A stretch of 64,000 nucleotides of DNA from assembly GCA_021646415.1 (NCBI GenBank), contig SOEU01000010.1:60156-124155 (forward strand). Direction: 5' to 3'. Every line of letters begins with the position of its first letter. The first letter of the stretch is position 1. Origin of the DNA: Candidatus Brocadia sp. Its GTDB lineage: Bacteria > Planctomycetota > Brocadiia > Brocadiales > Brocadiaceae. The notes under the pieces were generated by a model. It ran no database searches and was not told the DNA's origin. It was given only the letters and a program-made list of their open reading frames with translations. This document shows, in pieces, positions 26,789 to 35,419 of the stretch. The translations under genes and the position numbers were made by a program.

Positions 26789-26914
26789 ATGTTTTTCAAA
26801 AAATCCATTCACATGAATCTTTATGTAAAATTACCACTTCCACAACAAAATAATATCTTTCGTTTTAAAAAGGAGAATTGTAATGCAAACAACGACAAAA
26901 AGGGACTTATGTGA
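26789..26914 (+). CDS. possible leader peptide before the HU gene (41 aa)
   Basis: ATG at 26789 follows AAGGAGG by only two bases and opens a 41-codon frame that overlaps the first 32 bases of the HU gene in another frame. The product is lysine- and asparagine-rich with no known motif. If translated, ribosomes on it would cross the HU start and could regulate it. The spacing is poor, so this is tentative. Confidence 0.25.
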   Translation: MFFKKSIHMNLYVKLPLPQQNNIFRFKKENCNANNDKKGLM

Positions 26915-27200
26915 AAAGATTGCCAGAAGGACAGACAATACCCATATGATTGTAAAAAAAACGATCCAAATGTTTTTAGACGAGATTATTGGTGAGCTTG
27001 CGCAAGGTAATCGTATCGAATTACGTGATTTTGGAGTTTTTGAAATACGTCAGCGCGCTGCCAGAAAAGCAAGAAACCCAAGGACCGGAGAAGTAGCTTT
27101 TGTACCTGCTAAAAATGTGGTAGTATTTAAGGTAGGTAAATTAATGAGAGAAAAGGTTGGCAACGCAACACCAACCCAAGAGCCCACGCAGGAAACGTAA
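26883..27200 (+). CDS. HU/IHF family DNA-binding protein
   Basis: A nucleoid protein that bends DNA as a dimer. The 105-residue chain has the N-terminal helices (KRDLCEKIARRTDNTH, TIQMFLDEIIGELAQG), the signature IELRDFGVFEIRQRAARKAR, the arm tip NPRTGEVAFVPA and the FKVGKLMREKV helix. The GNRIELRDFGVF segment fits either HU or IHF; the subtype cannot be decided. A polar, threonine-rich tail extends past the usual end. AAAAAGGAG precedes the start. Confidence 0.93.
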   Translation: MQTTTKRDLCEKIARRTDNTHMIVKKTIQMFLDEIIGELAQGNRIELRDFGVFEIRQRAARKARNPRTGEVAFVPAKNVVVFKVGKLMREKVGNATPTQEPTQET

Positions 27201-27215
27201 AATTATTAATACAGC

Positions 27216-27683
27216 ATGTTCAAACAAAAACAGATTATCGAAAAAGGAATCATAAAATATATCAATGGCAATCAGGCGACTGTGGAAATAATAAAGCCTA
27301 ATTCACAGGAATGCAAAAGTTGTGGTGTTTGTATGGGTATAGAAAACAATCCTAATCTTTTAGAAGTCAATGCATTTCCTGGTTTAGGCGTGGGTCAGCA
27401 AGTGACATTAAAAATAACCGAACATTCCCCATATAAAAGCATGATACTCCTTTTCATATTACCTATCGCAAACTTGCTAGCAGGCAGTTTACTGGGTCAA
27501 AAATTTTCCTTTATCTATCCAAGCTCGCAAAACATGAGGATGGTATTCTGCGGGTTTATTTTCTTTATATTATCTATTGTAGTTGTAAGTATCTATGACA
27601 AAAAAACAAAAAACAAAAAACACGCACACCGGAAAATCATATCAATTGATGCTAAAAACAATTATAATATAACTACACGATAA
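27216..27683 (+). CDS. RseC/SoxR-reducing-system-like membrane protein
   Basis: A 155-residue protein whose N-terminal part carries a cysteine cluster (SQECKSCGVCMGI, with another Cys absent) typical of RseC/RsxC-associated proteins. Two membrane helices follow at about 75-95 (SMILLFILPIANLLAGSLLG) and 108-130. RseC-like proteins in other bacteria act with the Rnf/Rsx complex or in sigma-E control; neither is seen here. It lies 15 bases after the HU gene and before the kinase, probably in one transcript. Confidence 0.75.
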   Translation: MFKQKQIIEKGIIKYINGNQATVEIIKPNSQECKSCGVCMGIENNPNLLEVNAFPGLGVGQQVTLKITEHSPYKSMILLFILPIANLLAGSLLGQKFSFIYPSSQNMRMVFCGFIFFILSIVVVSIYDKKTKNKKHAHRKIISIDAKNNYNITTR

Positions 27684-27752
27684 CTAGTCACTTCTCAGAC
27701 AGAACTTCTCCGGATTCTTTATCTGTATAACCATTTTTCATCAAAAATCATT

Positions 27753-29909
27753 ATGGAAAACAGATTAGATACAGAGTTTGGGAATCTTGCTATCTCCGAA
27801 GGATTTGCAACACCTGAACAGGTATATATTTGCCAACTCGTTGTCGATACCTTTGAGGAAGAAAACCGAAAAAGTATTGAAGTTATCATGAAAGATCGTG
27901 GCTATATAACATCCGAACAAGAAACATATCTTTTTAAAAAGATGGGGGTCACGATCGTCTTATGTCCCCACTGCAATAAAAGAATCAAGAAAGCTAATGA
28001 TGATCTCCAGAAAATTATTGATTGCAAACACTGCGGGAAAAGATTTGAACATGAAGCATCTTGTCAATCCGACACTCAGCAAACATCACTAACGTCCAAC
28101 AAAACGTTGGCAGCCTTTCAACTGCAACAAACGTGCGATCGCCATATTGGTAAATTATTGGGGGGAAAATATGAAATAATAGAAAAGATCGCAGTCGGTG
28201 GCTGGAGTACTATATATAAGGCCAAAAGAAGGTTATTAAATATCGATGATATTGTTGCTGTGAAAATATTACATATAAACCTAAGCGACAACCCTCACGA
28301 CATTAAGAGATTTTATAATGAAGCGGCTACTATCAGGGAATTACGGCATCCCAATGCGATCCACCTATACGATTTTGACCGGGACGCAAATGGTACAATT
28401 TACATGGCCATGGAATTTATCCATGGCAATAATTTAAAGGAAACTATAAAGAACAACGGCACATTCGACGTCTCAAGGATGTTAAATATCATTTTTCAAG
28501 TGTGTGATGTAATATCGACTGCGCACAAACATCCCAGAAAAATCATCCATCGGGATATTACACCTCAGAATATTATGTTGTCCAGAGTTGGAGAGGTAGA
28601 CGATTTTGTAAAAGTTTTAGATTTTGGAATAGCAAAACTGCGGACACATGACAATATATCTCTGACCGGAAGCATCGTAGGAACCCCCCTTTATATGGCA
28701 CCAGAACAATGGCGAGGTGAGTGTGACGAAAGGACAGATATATATTCACTGGGGGTAATCATGTATGAAATGCTGGCGGGAGAGACTCCGTTTCGAGGGG
28801 ATCAGATCACATTAATGAATAAACATTTAAATGAAAAGCCGCAATCGTTTCGAAAGTTACATAAAAATTTAAAGATTCCAAAATATCTTGAAAATATTAT
28901 ATTCTGTTGCTTAGAAAAAAACAAGAATAAGAGACCCCAATCAATAGACGAACTCAAATCATTATTACAAAGAGGAAAATGTAGTACTAAGTTACAGCTT
29001 GCGCATTATTCCAAAAATAATTTGCTTATTATCATTCCAACCATCCTCTCAATTCCATTGGTACTCTACGTATTCTTTTTTCCAGAAGAATATAAAAAAA
29101 CCACCACTATTCCACGTAAGAGTGTTCATATTCCTGACTCCTTCAGAGAAACAAACAGGGCTCAAAAAAACGACAACACCAAAAGACAAAAAACCCGGGA
29201 TAATAACTTGGAAGCATTTTTAGGTGAAGAACCGGGTAAAAACAAGAGGTCACAAGATTCTGCAAGCAATAAAATATCAATCAAGCCTCCGCATCCCATT
29301 GATAGCGGAAATTTAGATCATATTGCCGATGAAAAAAAAACTGCCAATTATCACTATTTAGATACCGCTGTTGACAATATTCAAAAATATGGCATTTATA
29401 CAAGCACAAAAGAGGCAGTAACAAAACCGGAACCGAAGGAAATAGTAAAAAGGGAAATCCGAAGCTGGCTACAGGAGTATAAAAAGGCATGGGAAAAAGG
29501 AGATATTGAGACATTAAAAGAGATTGGTCATATATCTTCAGAAAAAGAAGAAAGTAAACTACGGCAACATTACCAGTATGTACACGATGTTAAGGTTTTC
29601 ATTCAAAATGAAATAATTGAGATAAACGATGATAACAGCCAGGCAACTGTTAGTTTTGACAGAACCGATGCGTGGACTGATGAGCGTGGGAATCGTCATA
29701 AAAGAGTTTTACCCAGAATAACCAAAATCCTTCGCAACGAAAATAATATATGGAAGATTATCAAAAAGACAGATGAATTGGAGAAGCAAACCCCAATATA
29801 TAAGAATATTTTGGATAATATTACCACAAAATATGATTATTTGCGGAATAACCTTACCATAACATATGATCTTTTGCGGGAACAAATCAATAATCGTTTT
29901 ACAAAATAA
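27753..29909 (+). CDS. Ser/Thr protein kinase with zinc ribbon, membrane helix and NTF2-like tail
   Basis: Residues 1-110 form an N-terminal domain with a zinc ribbon (CPHCNKRIK ... CKHCGKRF). The Hanks-type kinase runs from about 143 to 410: GGWSTIYKAKR (glycine loop), DIVAVKIL (ATP lysine), IIHRDITPQNIML (catalytic loop), VLDFGIAKL (DFG) and GTPLYMAPEQW. The catalytic-loop lysine is replaced by Thr, as in some bacterial kinases. A membrane helix follows at about 428-447, then a charged linker and an NTF2-like domain (RSWLQEYKKAWEKGDIETLK) facing outside. It probably senses an external signal. Genes before and after are tightly spaced. Confidence 0.9.
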   Translation: MENRLDTEFGNLAISEGFATPEQVYICQLVVDTFEEENRKSIEVIMKDRGYITSEQETYLFKKMGVTIVLCPHCNKRIKKANDDLQKIIDCKHCGKRFEHEASCQSDTQQTSLTSNKTLAAFQLQQTCDRHIGKLLGGKYEIIEKIAVGGWSTIYKAKRRLLNIDDIVAVKILHINLSDNPHDIKRFYNEAATIRELRHPNAIHLYDFDRDANGTIYMAMEFIHGNNLKETIKNNGTFDVSRMLNIIFQVCDVISTAHKHPRKIIHRDITPQNIMLSRVGEVDDFVKVLDFGIAKLRTHDNISLTGSIVGTPLYMAPEQWRGECDERTDIYSLGVIMYEMLAGETPFRGDQITLMNKHLNEKPQSFRKLHKNLKIPKYLENIIFCCLEKNKNKRPQSIDELKSLLQRGKCSTKLQLAHYSKNNLLIIIPTILSIPLVLYVFFFPEEYKKTTTIPRKSVHIPDSFRETNRAQKNDNTKRQKTRDNNLEAFLGEEPGKNKRSQDSASNKISIKPPHPIDSGNLDHIADEKKTANYHYLDTAVDNIQKYGIYTSTKEAVTKPEPKEIVKREIRSWLQEYKKAWEKGDIETLKEIGHISSEKEESKLRQHYQYVHDVKVFIQNEIIEINDDNSQATVSFDRTDAWTDERGNRHKRVLPRITKILRNENNIWKIIKKTDELEKQTPIYKNILDNITTKYDYLRNNLTITYDLLREQINNRFTK

Positions 29910-29926
29910 ACTAAGGTACGGCAATC

Positions 29927-30772
29927 ATGTTGTATAGATGTAATATTCTCCTTATACCATTTATTTTTACGCTCGTATTTTGCCAAACGACCTTTTCAGA
30001 TAGTATGACCGTTAGTCCTGACTCATTTATTCTCGACCTCCAGGGCAAAGGCACTGCTACTGTGAAAATTTTCAGTAATCAGGGAAGCCCATTAAGTGGC
30101 ATCATGGTTGTTGCAAAAAGTGAAAAAGAGAACACCGCCACAGTTACGCCAAACAACGGATTGACAAACTCAAATGGACAAATTTCCTTTACGATTAATG
30201 GTACATCCAATGGAATTGCAACAATAACTTTTACCGCAAATGCCCTGTCAAACTCCCTGTCTCTTACCGTCGTTTCAAATATCGCACCCTGTGCAATAGC
30301 TTCCAGTAGTGGCGGCGGTGTAAATACCTTTGGTCCGAAAAGGATGAACGACGGCAAAGAAAAAGATAATTGCAGTTACCATTGGATAAAGACACGAAAT
30401 AAGGTCGGGCAAAAGAAAAATGCATGGATTCGACTCGATTGGAATAAAGCAGTTACTCTTACAAGGATGACTATACAGACAACAGATTGTAATGAAAGTT
30501 GTGGTGAAGATCCAGACGATCCTTTCTATATAGATCCAGGCAGAAACCTCGGCAACGGATTAGTTCAATATTTAAATGCGGATGCAATCACGTGGATTAC
30601 AGATAGTAACTTTGTAAAAAAAATTGGGGACATCGAATATTCATTCGCAAAACCCATAACTACCAAAGCCATCCGTATCAGGAAAATTTCCCCTTCAGCA
30701 AGATGCAAGGGACAACAATCCAACCCAGTTGTTTTTGAATGGAAGGTCTACGGAACACCATCCTGTAATTAA
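29927..30772 (+). CDS. exported protein with Ig-like (Big-1) and discoidin-like domains
   Basis: A signal peptide (LLIPFIFTLVFCQTTFS) precedes residues 27-118, an invasin/Big-1-type Ig domain (LDLQGKGTATVKIFSNQGSP, LTNSNGQISFTING). Residues 120-280 resemble an F5/8-type sugar-binding domain, with WIRLDWNKAVTLTRMTIQTT and a final VVFEWKVYG. Several cysteines may form disulphides. It follows the kinase by 17 bases and could be its external partner or substrate-binding module, which is inferred from position only. Confidence 0.7.
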   Translation: MLYRCNILLIPFIFTLVFCQTTFSDSMTVSPDSFILDLQGKGTATVKIFSNQGSPLSGIMVVAKSEKENTATVTPNNGLTNSNGQISFTINGTSNGIATITFTANALSNSLSLTVVSNIAPCAIASSSGGGVNTFGPKRMNDGKEKDNCSYHWIKTRNKVGQKKNAWIRLDWNKAVTLTRMTIQTTDCNESCGEDPDDPFYIDPGRNLGNGLVQYLNADAITWITDSNFVKKIGDIEYSFAKPITTKAIRIRKISPSARCKGQQSNPVVFEWKVYGTPSCN

Positions 30773-30857
30773 GCATTTCTCCAAACGCTTCACCTTATGA
30801 ATACCTATCCCTATTCTAAAAACTTTATTGACTTTTCAAGGATAATAACTAAGTATT

Positions 30858-30970
30858 ATAGTATCTCCCAAAGATAATTTTGACATTTTCAGCAAAAAAT
30901 AAATTAACCCTGTCAGGGTTGACTCATGAATGTGCATCGGATTTGTCTTTTCCGGCTTGTTCTGGTTAGG
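30858..30970 (+). repeat. leader-like dispersed repeat, copy C
   Basis: It runs ATAGTATCTCCCAAAGATAA, TTTTGACATTTTCAGC, a single palindrome AACCCTGTCAGGGTT, GACTCATGAATGTGC, GGATTTGTCTTTTCCGG and TGTTCTGGTTAGG. It ends 43 bases before the outer-membrane protein start, in the same orientation. Compared with copy B, one arm of the double palindrome is missing. Confidence 0.65.
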
Positions 30971-31013
30971 TATTCGTCCTTTATTCACAGCATTTTGGAT
31001 ACACCATATTTTC

Positions 31014-32234
31014 ATGGTAACAAGATCCCTGTTAATCATACTTGTCACTTTATTCATAGTTACTCGTTTTGTAACCAGTGGTTTAGCCAGCGGTCTATCA
31101 GACTTAATAACAACATTATATGGTGGAAACGGCATCCCTGTAACAAAGGTATTTGAAAAGGAAAGAGAAACTGGTGGGGTAGATGTGATTACAACCGTTC
31201 AGGTACCTTTAGATTCAATTTCTGAAATTCAGGGTCTAAATTCAGTGTTAAATACCGAAAAGGGTGAGTTCCCGGTAAGTTCAACAAGTGGTGGCTTTGC
31301 TTTTCAGTACGATAGCGAGTTAGAGGTATTCACAAGGACGACAGACAGCCTTGGGCCTATTTTTGCAGAAAGGGCTCCTACCCTCGGGAAAGGAAAGTTA
31401 AATTTTGGTTTTTCTTATACATACATTAACTTTTCTACATTAGAAGGAAGGGATTTGGACGATTTAAAGTCTACTGTATTATTAGACGAAAACCAAAAAG
31501 ATAAAAATTTACTTCAACTGAACTTTGATGTGGATGTAAAAAGTAATTTATTTTCTTTTTATGGTACATATGGAATAACAGACCGTTGGGACTTCTCCAT
31601 TCTTGTACCAGTCATGCAGATCCAACTCGACGTCGATAGTACTGCAACGATATTAAATCGGACACGAAAAAAAGGGGTAACCGGTAAAACCCTGGGTTAC
31701 AGTCTGGATTCCGGAGAAACAATGAGTGACTCAGTTTCCGGCGCATCCACCGGACTTGGGGATATTTTCCTGAGAAGTAAGTATAACCTGGTCACATCTA
31801 AATGGATAGATTTTTCAGCTGCACTCGATGTGAAGCTGCATACGGGAGACGACGATGAACTTTTAGGAACGGGAAGAACCAGTGTAAAACCATTCCTCAT
31901 ATTTTCAAAAAATATTAGCCATTTTACACCACATTTTAATTTAGGATATGAGTTCAATAGTGGAACTGAAGGGCACGATAGAATTATGTACACAGCTGGT
32001 ACCGATTATGCTTTTAGTATTGAAAATAACCATTTCTCTGTTGCAGTAGATATTATTGGCCGTCACAAAACAGAGAGGTCTGATATTGGTAATGATATCG
32101 TAGATTTTTCAACAGGATTTAAGTGGAGTCCACGCATGGGAATGCTTGTATTTTTTAACATACAAACGCCCCTTAATGACGACGGACTCAGAGCCGATTG
32201 GATTCCAACAATAGGATATGAGCTAAACTTCTAA
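31014..32234 (+). CDS. outer-membrane beta-barrel protein (phenol-degradation MetA-like/transporter)
   Basis: Start at ATG 31014 gives a signal peptide (SLLIILVTLFIVTRFVTSGL); a longer frame would begin inside the repeat. The mature 380 residues are rich in alternating strands: LNFGFSYTYINFSTLEG, GTYGITDRWDFSILVPVMQI, LGDIFLRSKYNLV and FTPHFNLGYEFNSGTEGHD, ending with the Phe-type terminus YELNF. This fits the Phenol_MetA_deg/transporter family of outer-membrane proteins. The transported substrate is unknown. Confidence 0.75.
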   Translation: MVTRSLLIILVTLFIVTRFVTSGLASGLSDLITTLYGGNGIPVTKVFEKERETGGVDVITTVQVPLDSISEIQGLNSVLNTEKGEFPVSSTSGGFAFQYDSELEVFTRTTDSLGPIFAERAPTLGKGKLNFGFSYTYINFSTLEGRDLDDLKSTVLLDENQKDKNLLQLNFDVDVKSNLFSFYGTYGITDRWDFSILVPVMQIQLDVDSTATILNRTRKKGVTGKTLGYSLDSGETMSDSVSGASTGLGDIFLRSKYNLVTSKWIDFSAALDVKLHTGDDDELLGTGRTSVKPFLIFSKNISHFTPHFNLGYEFNSGTEGHDRIMYTAGTDYAFSIENNHFSVAVDIIGRHKTERSDIGNDIVDFSTGFKWSPRMGMLVFFNIQTPLNDDGLRADWIPTIGYELNF

Positions 32235-32265
32235 AAACTTTCAATAATGTTATTATATATATGCC

Positions 32266-33075
32266 TTACTCATCACAATTCATAAGTTGGCCAAGTTTAG
32301 ATAAGGCCTTTTTCTCAATCTTCCTGACCCACTCCCGGCTAATGTTGAGTTTTTTGCTTACTTCCCGAAGTGTCATGGGTTCTATATCATCAAAACCATA
32401 TCTCATTTTTAACACCCGCGCCTCTTGATAATCAATTATCTCAAGCAATCTTCTTAATTCATTCTTATCATGAGATTCAATCAACTCATCTTCAGGCATT
32501 TTCACACTTTCATCAGGAATACGTTCGCTCAGTTCCATTGAATCATCTTTCCGGGAATCTATCTCGTTTAAAGTGAAGGTATGCCGTACTGCCCTTTCTA
32601 TCCACCGGGCCTGTTTCTCATCGACGTTCAACTCTTGTGCAATTTCGTCCCGACCGGGCTGCCTGTGAAGGGTATTCGTCAATTTCGACGACATTCTTTT
32701 CCACTTGGAAACCCTTTCTGCCATATAAATGGGAATGTGTACGGTTTTTGAGTTATTAATCAGAGCACGTTGAATAGTCCATTTTATCCACCATGAAGCA
32801 TATTTGCCAAACCGTTGACCCATCGTATAGTCAAATCTTTCCACGGCACGTATTAGCCCGATATTTCCTTCACTAACCAGGTCCAGAAGCGATGCCCCAT
32901 AGTAAACAAATCGCCGGGCAATCTTTATAACCAATGGAAGATGAGCTATCACAATAGACTCTTTTGCCTTCGAATCACCCTCGGCAACCTTTTCAAATAA
33001 CCTTCTTTCTTCTTCTATTGTGAGAGGAGAAATTTTCTTTAAATCTTTTATATAAATCTGAAGTGCAAATTCCAT
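32266..33075 (-). CDS. RpoD/SigA-like sigma factor
   Basis: A 269-residue sigma-70 factor. Region 1.2 starts LQIYIKDLKKISPLTIEEE; region 2 has VIKIARRFVYYG, DLVSEGNIGLIRAVERFDY and FGKYASWWIKWTIQRALIN for core binding and -10 melting; region 3 is RQPGRDEIAQELNVDE; region 4.2 has MTLREVSKKLNISREWVRKI for -35 recognition. It lacks region 1.1, so it is an RpoS/SigB-like group 2 factor, not the main housekeeping one. It stands alone; no anti-sigma gene adjoins it. Confidence 0.9.
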   Translation of the reverse strand: MEFALQIYIKDLKKISPLTIEEERRLFEKVAEGDSKAKESIVIAHLPLVIKIARRFVYYGASLLDLVSEGNIGLIRAVERFDYTMGQRFGKYASWWIKWTIQRALINNSKTVHIPIYMAERVSKWKRMSSKLTNTLHRQPGRDEIAQELNVDEKQARWIERAVRHTFTLNEIDSRKDDSMELSERIPDESVKMPEDELIESHDKNELRRLLEIIDYQEARVLKMRYGFDDIEPMTLREVSKKLNISREWVRKIEKKALSKLGQLMNCDE

Positions 33076-33706
33076 TCATTATCCTCCTTCATTTTTATAC
33101 AATCTACTCTGAAAAATCGGTGGGAGTATGCTCTCCTGATCATGCCATAATGAACACGCAGATCACAAAAATTAAAGAAAGATGTGACCTGCGAAGTTCA
33201 CAAACAAAATATTAATTCAACACATGTGACCGCTAATATGCAGATGGTATGCCAGTGAATTTCAAAAAAAGTTATACATTTTTTAAATGCTGTAACAGTC
33301 TGTCTTGCCTGATGTTATAAAACACAACAAATATGTATACCTTTAAAATGTGAAAAAGAAAAGAGTATAACTACTCGTGACATTTCTTGAATGCCACGTT
33401 TTTGAATTCTATTAAATACTTGTAAATTAGGGGCAAACAGGGTTGCTACTTTTCGTAACACCTCAGGTCTGTGCCGATTGTATACAAAATCACAATCTTA
33501 TGTCCCTGATAGAATACTTAACTGGAAAAAGTTTCGCGTCTCTATCCTGGAAAAGATATGGTCCGAAGTATTTACTCTTTATAGAGGTGGACTGTCCCGA
33601 TCACTACAAAGAAATGCTTTTCAAGAAAAACAATCAGTATGAGGAAGGATTTTTTTCTTATCAGTTTGATTTTATCATACGACTTTACAAACGAAGAAGA
33701 TGTGCA
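33076..33706. other. AT-rich intergenic stretch with one doubtful ORF
   Basis: The region between the sigma factor and THEP1 has no supported gene. A frame at 33443-33724 (TTG start, 93 aa) has an aromatic, basic product of no known family and runs into the THEP1 3' end tail to tail. It has no ribosome-binding site and is probably accidental. Confidence 0.5.
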
Positions 33707-34234
33707 TTAATTCTTTTTCACTGATTTCAACATCTCAAATACTACTCCAGGCAAACCCTCTCTGTTTTCATAATTCACCATTACTATAGTGACATCTTTA
33801 CGTTTTTTTATACCTTCAGTAAAAACATCGCCGTTTTCTTTTATAACACAGAGAAGGGATTTTTCACTATCGAGAATTCTGCTTACGAGTTCCCTGAATT
33901 TCATTGAAAAGAGTTCCATTTTCCCGATTTCATCTATAACAACAACTGATTTCTGTTCCATAGCCCTCTCTAAAGCAGGTATGGCAACCTTTTCGAAGGA
34001 AACCAGGTCAACACGATATTTACCAACTTTATAATTACTATTAAACTCAACGTGAGCCAGAACGCCATCCTCACCATCCAGCGTGACAACCCTGAAACCC
34101 ATACGTCTATCCAACTCACGAATTTCTTCAGTATAGAATCCTCCTGCATCCACTCCCAGGAGGGGTATAATCTTTTTCACTACCGATGTCTTACCTATAC
34201 CGGGTTTACCCGTTAATAAAATATGTTTCTTCAT
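33707..34234 (-). CDS. THEP1-type nucleoside triphosphatase
   Basis: A 175-residue P-loop NTPase of the THEP1 family, reported to hydrolyse NTPs with wide specificity. Walker A is LLTGKPGIGKTSVVKK near the N-terminus, Walker B VVVIDEIGKMELFS near residue 96, and GGFYTEEIRE is a family block. The biological role is unsettled; links to nucleotide or RNA metabolism have been proposed. It lies 80 bases after the DJ-1-like gene on the same strand. Confidence 0.88.
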   Translation of the reverse strand: MKKHILLTGKPGIGKTSVVKKIIPLLGVDAGGFYTEEIRELDRRMGFRVVTLDGEDGVLAHVEFNSNYKVGKYRVDLVSFEKVAIPALERAMEQKSVVVIDEIGKMELFSMKFRELVSRILDSEKSLLCVIKENGDVFTEGIKKRKDVTIVMVNYENREGLPGVVFEMLKSVKKN

Positions 34235-34313
34235 AATCAGCCCTTAAGTTGAGGGAAAACGAAGGTGTGATATAACTCTCTCCTTTACTTCTTCCGGTAC
34301 TGCAGTTATAAAC

Positions 34314-34928
34314 TTACTGACCGAGCGCTTTGACGATGGTCTCTCCAAATTTTTGCGCAGCAGTGGGACCACTGGCAGTGATAATGTTACCATCCCTTTC
34401 CACATCGGCACCAGTATAGTTTGCGCCAGCAGATTTTATATCTTTTACCGTTGAGGAATAGGTAGTAGCATTTTTATCCTTAAGCAAACCTGCCCTTGCA
34501 AGGGTTACCGGTGCAATACAAATAGCCCCAACGATCTTTTTCGCATTACTTGCATCGGTCGCAATCTTATGGGCAGTTGGGTTATCCCAATATTCGTCAG
34601 CTCCTGAACCCCCAACAAATATAACAGCATCATACTCTGCCACATGAATGTCTGTAAACAGGATGTCTGGTTTTACCTTCGCTCCCAACATACCTGTAGC
34701 CTCTTTTAACAAAGAAGAAGCAACAGTAACTGTTACACCGTTTTTCTCCAAAACTTCCCTGGGTTTCAACAACTCTTCATCCCTGAAATTATTACTGGCA
34801 ATAATCATTACGGCTTTTTTCCCTTTTGCAGATTGCATAATATCTTCCCCCTTTGCATGGACAATCAACATGCCTGATAAAATAAACGATGTAAAGACCA
34901 AAGCAACCGTGAAATATTTATTTCTCAT
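34314..34928 (-). CDS. exported DJ-1/PfpI family protein
   Basis: A 204-residue protein with an N-terminal hydrophobic signal (TVALVFTSFILSGMLIVHAK). The DJ-1 fold shows KKAVMIIASNNFRDEEL, YDAVIFVGGSGADEYWDN and the nucleophile elbow VGAICIAPVTLARAG with its reactive cysteine; GDGNIITASGP-type residues near the end (RDGNIITASGPTAAQKFGE) complete it. Family members act as chaperones, proteases or glyoxalases. An exported form is less common. The start overlaps the previous gene's stop (ATGA). Confidence 0.85.
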   Translation of the reverse strand: MRNKYFTVALVFTSFILSGMLIVHAKGEDIMQSAKGKKAVMIIASNNFRDEELLKPREVLEKNGVTVTVASSLLKEATGMLGAKVKPDILFTDIHVAEYDAVIFVGGSGADEYWDNPTAHKIATDASNAKKIVGAICIAPVTLARAGLLKDKNATTYSSTVKDIKSAGANYTGADVERDGNIITASGPTAAQKFGETIVKALGQ

Positions 34929-35233
34929 TTTTTCAGACTCCTTCCCAGCTCCTTCTCCACAGCCTGCACTTTATGTTCGAGCATCTTTACCTTCTTGTCC
35001 TTCCTTTCATCAATCTTTACCATGGTATACACCCTCTCCGATATCTCCAGCATCTTATTGTGACATTTCTTAATCAGATCAAATACCCGGTCACTTTCTC
35101 CCTCTATTACAGTACCCATGGCGTTGAGCTTATAATCCAATCCGCTCTCATCGATGATTTCGACAATCTTGGCAACATAACTTGCCAGGTCTATCCCCTT
35201 TCCAATGGGGACCACACTGATCTCGGCAATCAT
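34925..35233 (-). CDS. MTH1187/YkoF-type thiamine-binding protein
   Basis: A 102-residue ferredoxin-like-fold protein of the UPF0045 group. MIAEISVVPIGKG, DYKLNAMGTVIEGESDRVFD and KMLEISERVYTMVKIDER are the family strands and helices. Some relatives bind thiamine or hydroxymethylpyrimidine; no thiamine gene is nearby. It overlaps the next gene by ATGA, so the two are co-translated. Upstream (35234-35419) are short REP-like palindromes such as CCAGGGGTGAAGCCCCTGG. Confidence 0.8.
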   Translation of the reverse strand: MIAEISVVPIGKGIDLASYVAKIVEIIDESGLDYKLNAMGTVIEGESDRVFDLIKKCHNKMLEISERVYTMVKIDERKDKKVKMLEHKVQAVEKELGRSLKK

Positions 35234-35419
35234 GCAACACCTCCTTTAAAATTTGCTTTGGATTCATTAATAAAACACAAATCAAACGATAATGAGTCTC
35301 AAAGGGACGAAAGAACATAGCCAGGGGTGAAGCCCCTGGAGAAGAAAAGATCATAATATCAGCCCTGAAAGGGAGAAAGAGAAATCCCGACTTTTGGTTG
35401 CAGCGACGCTGGTTTAAGT

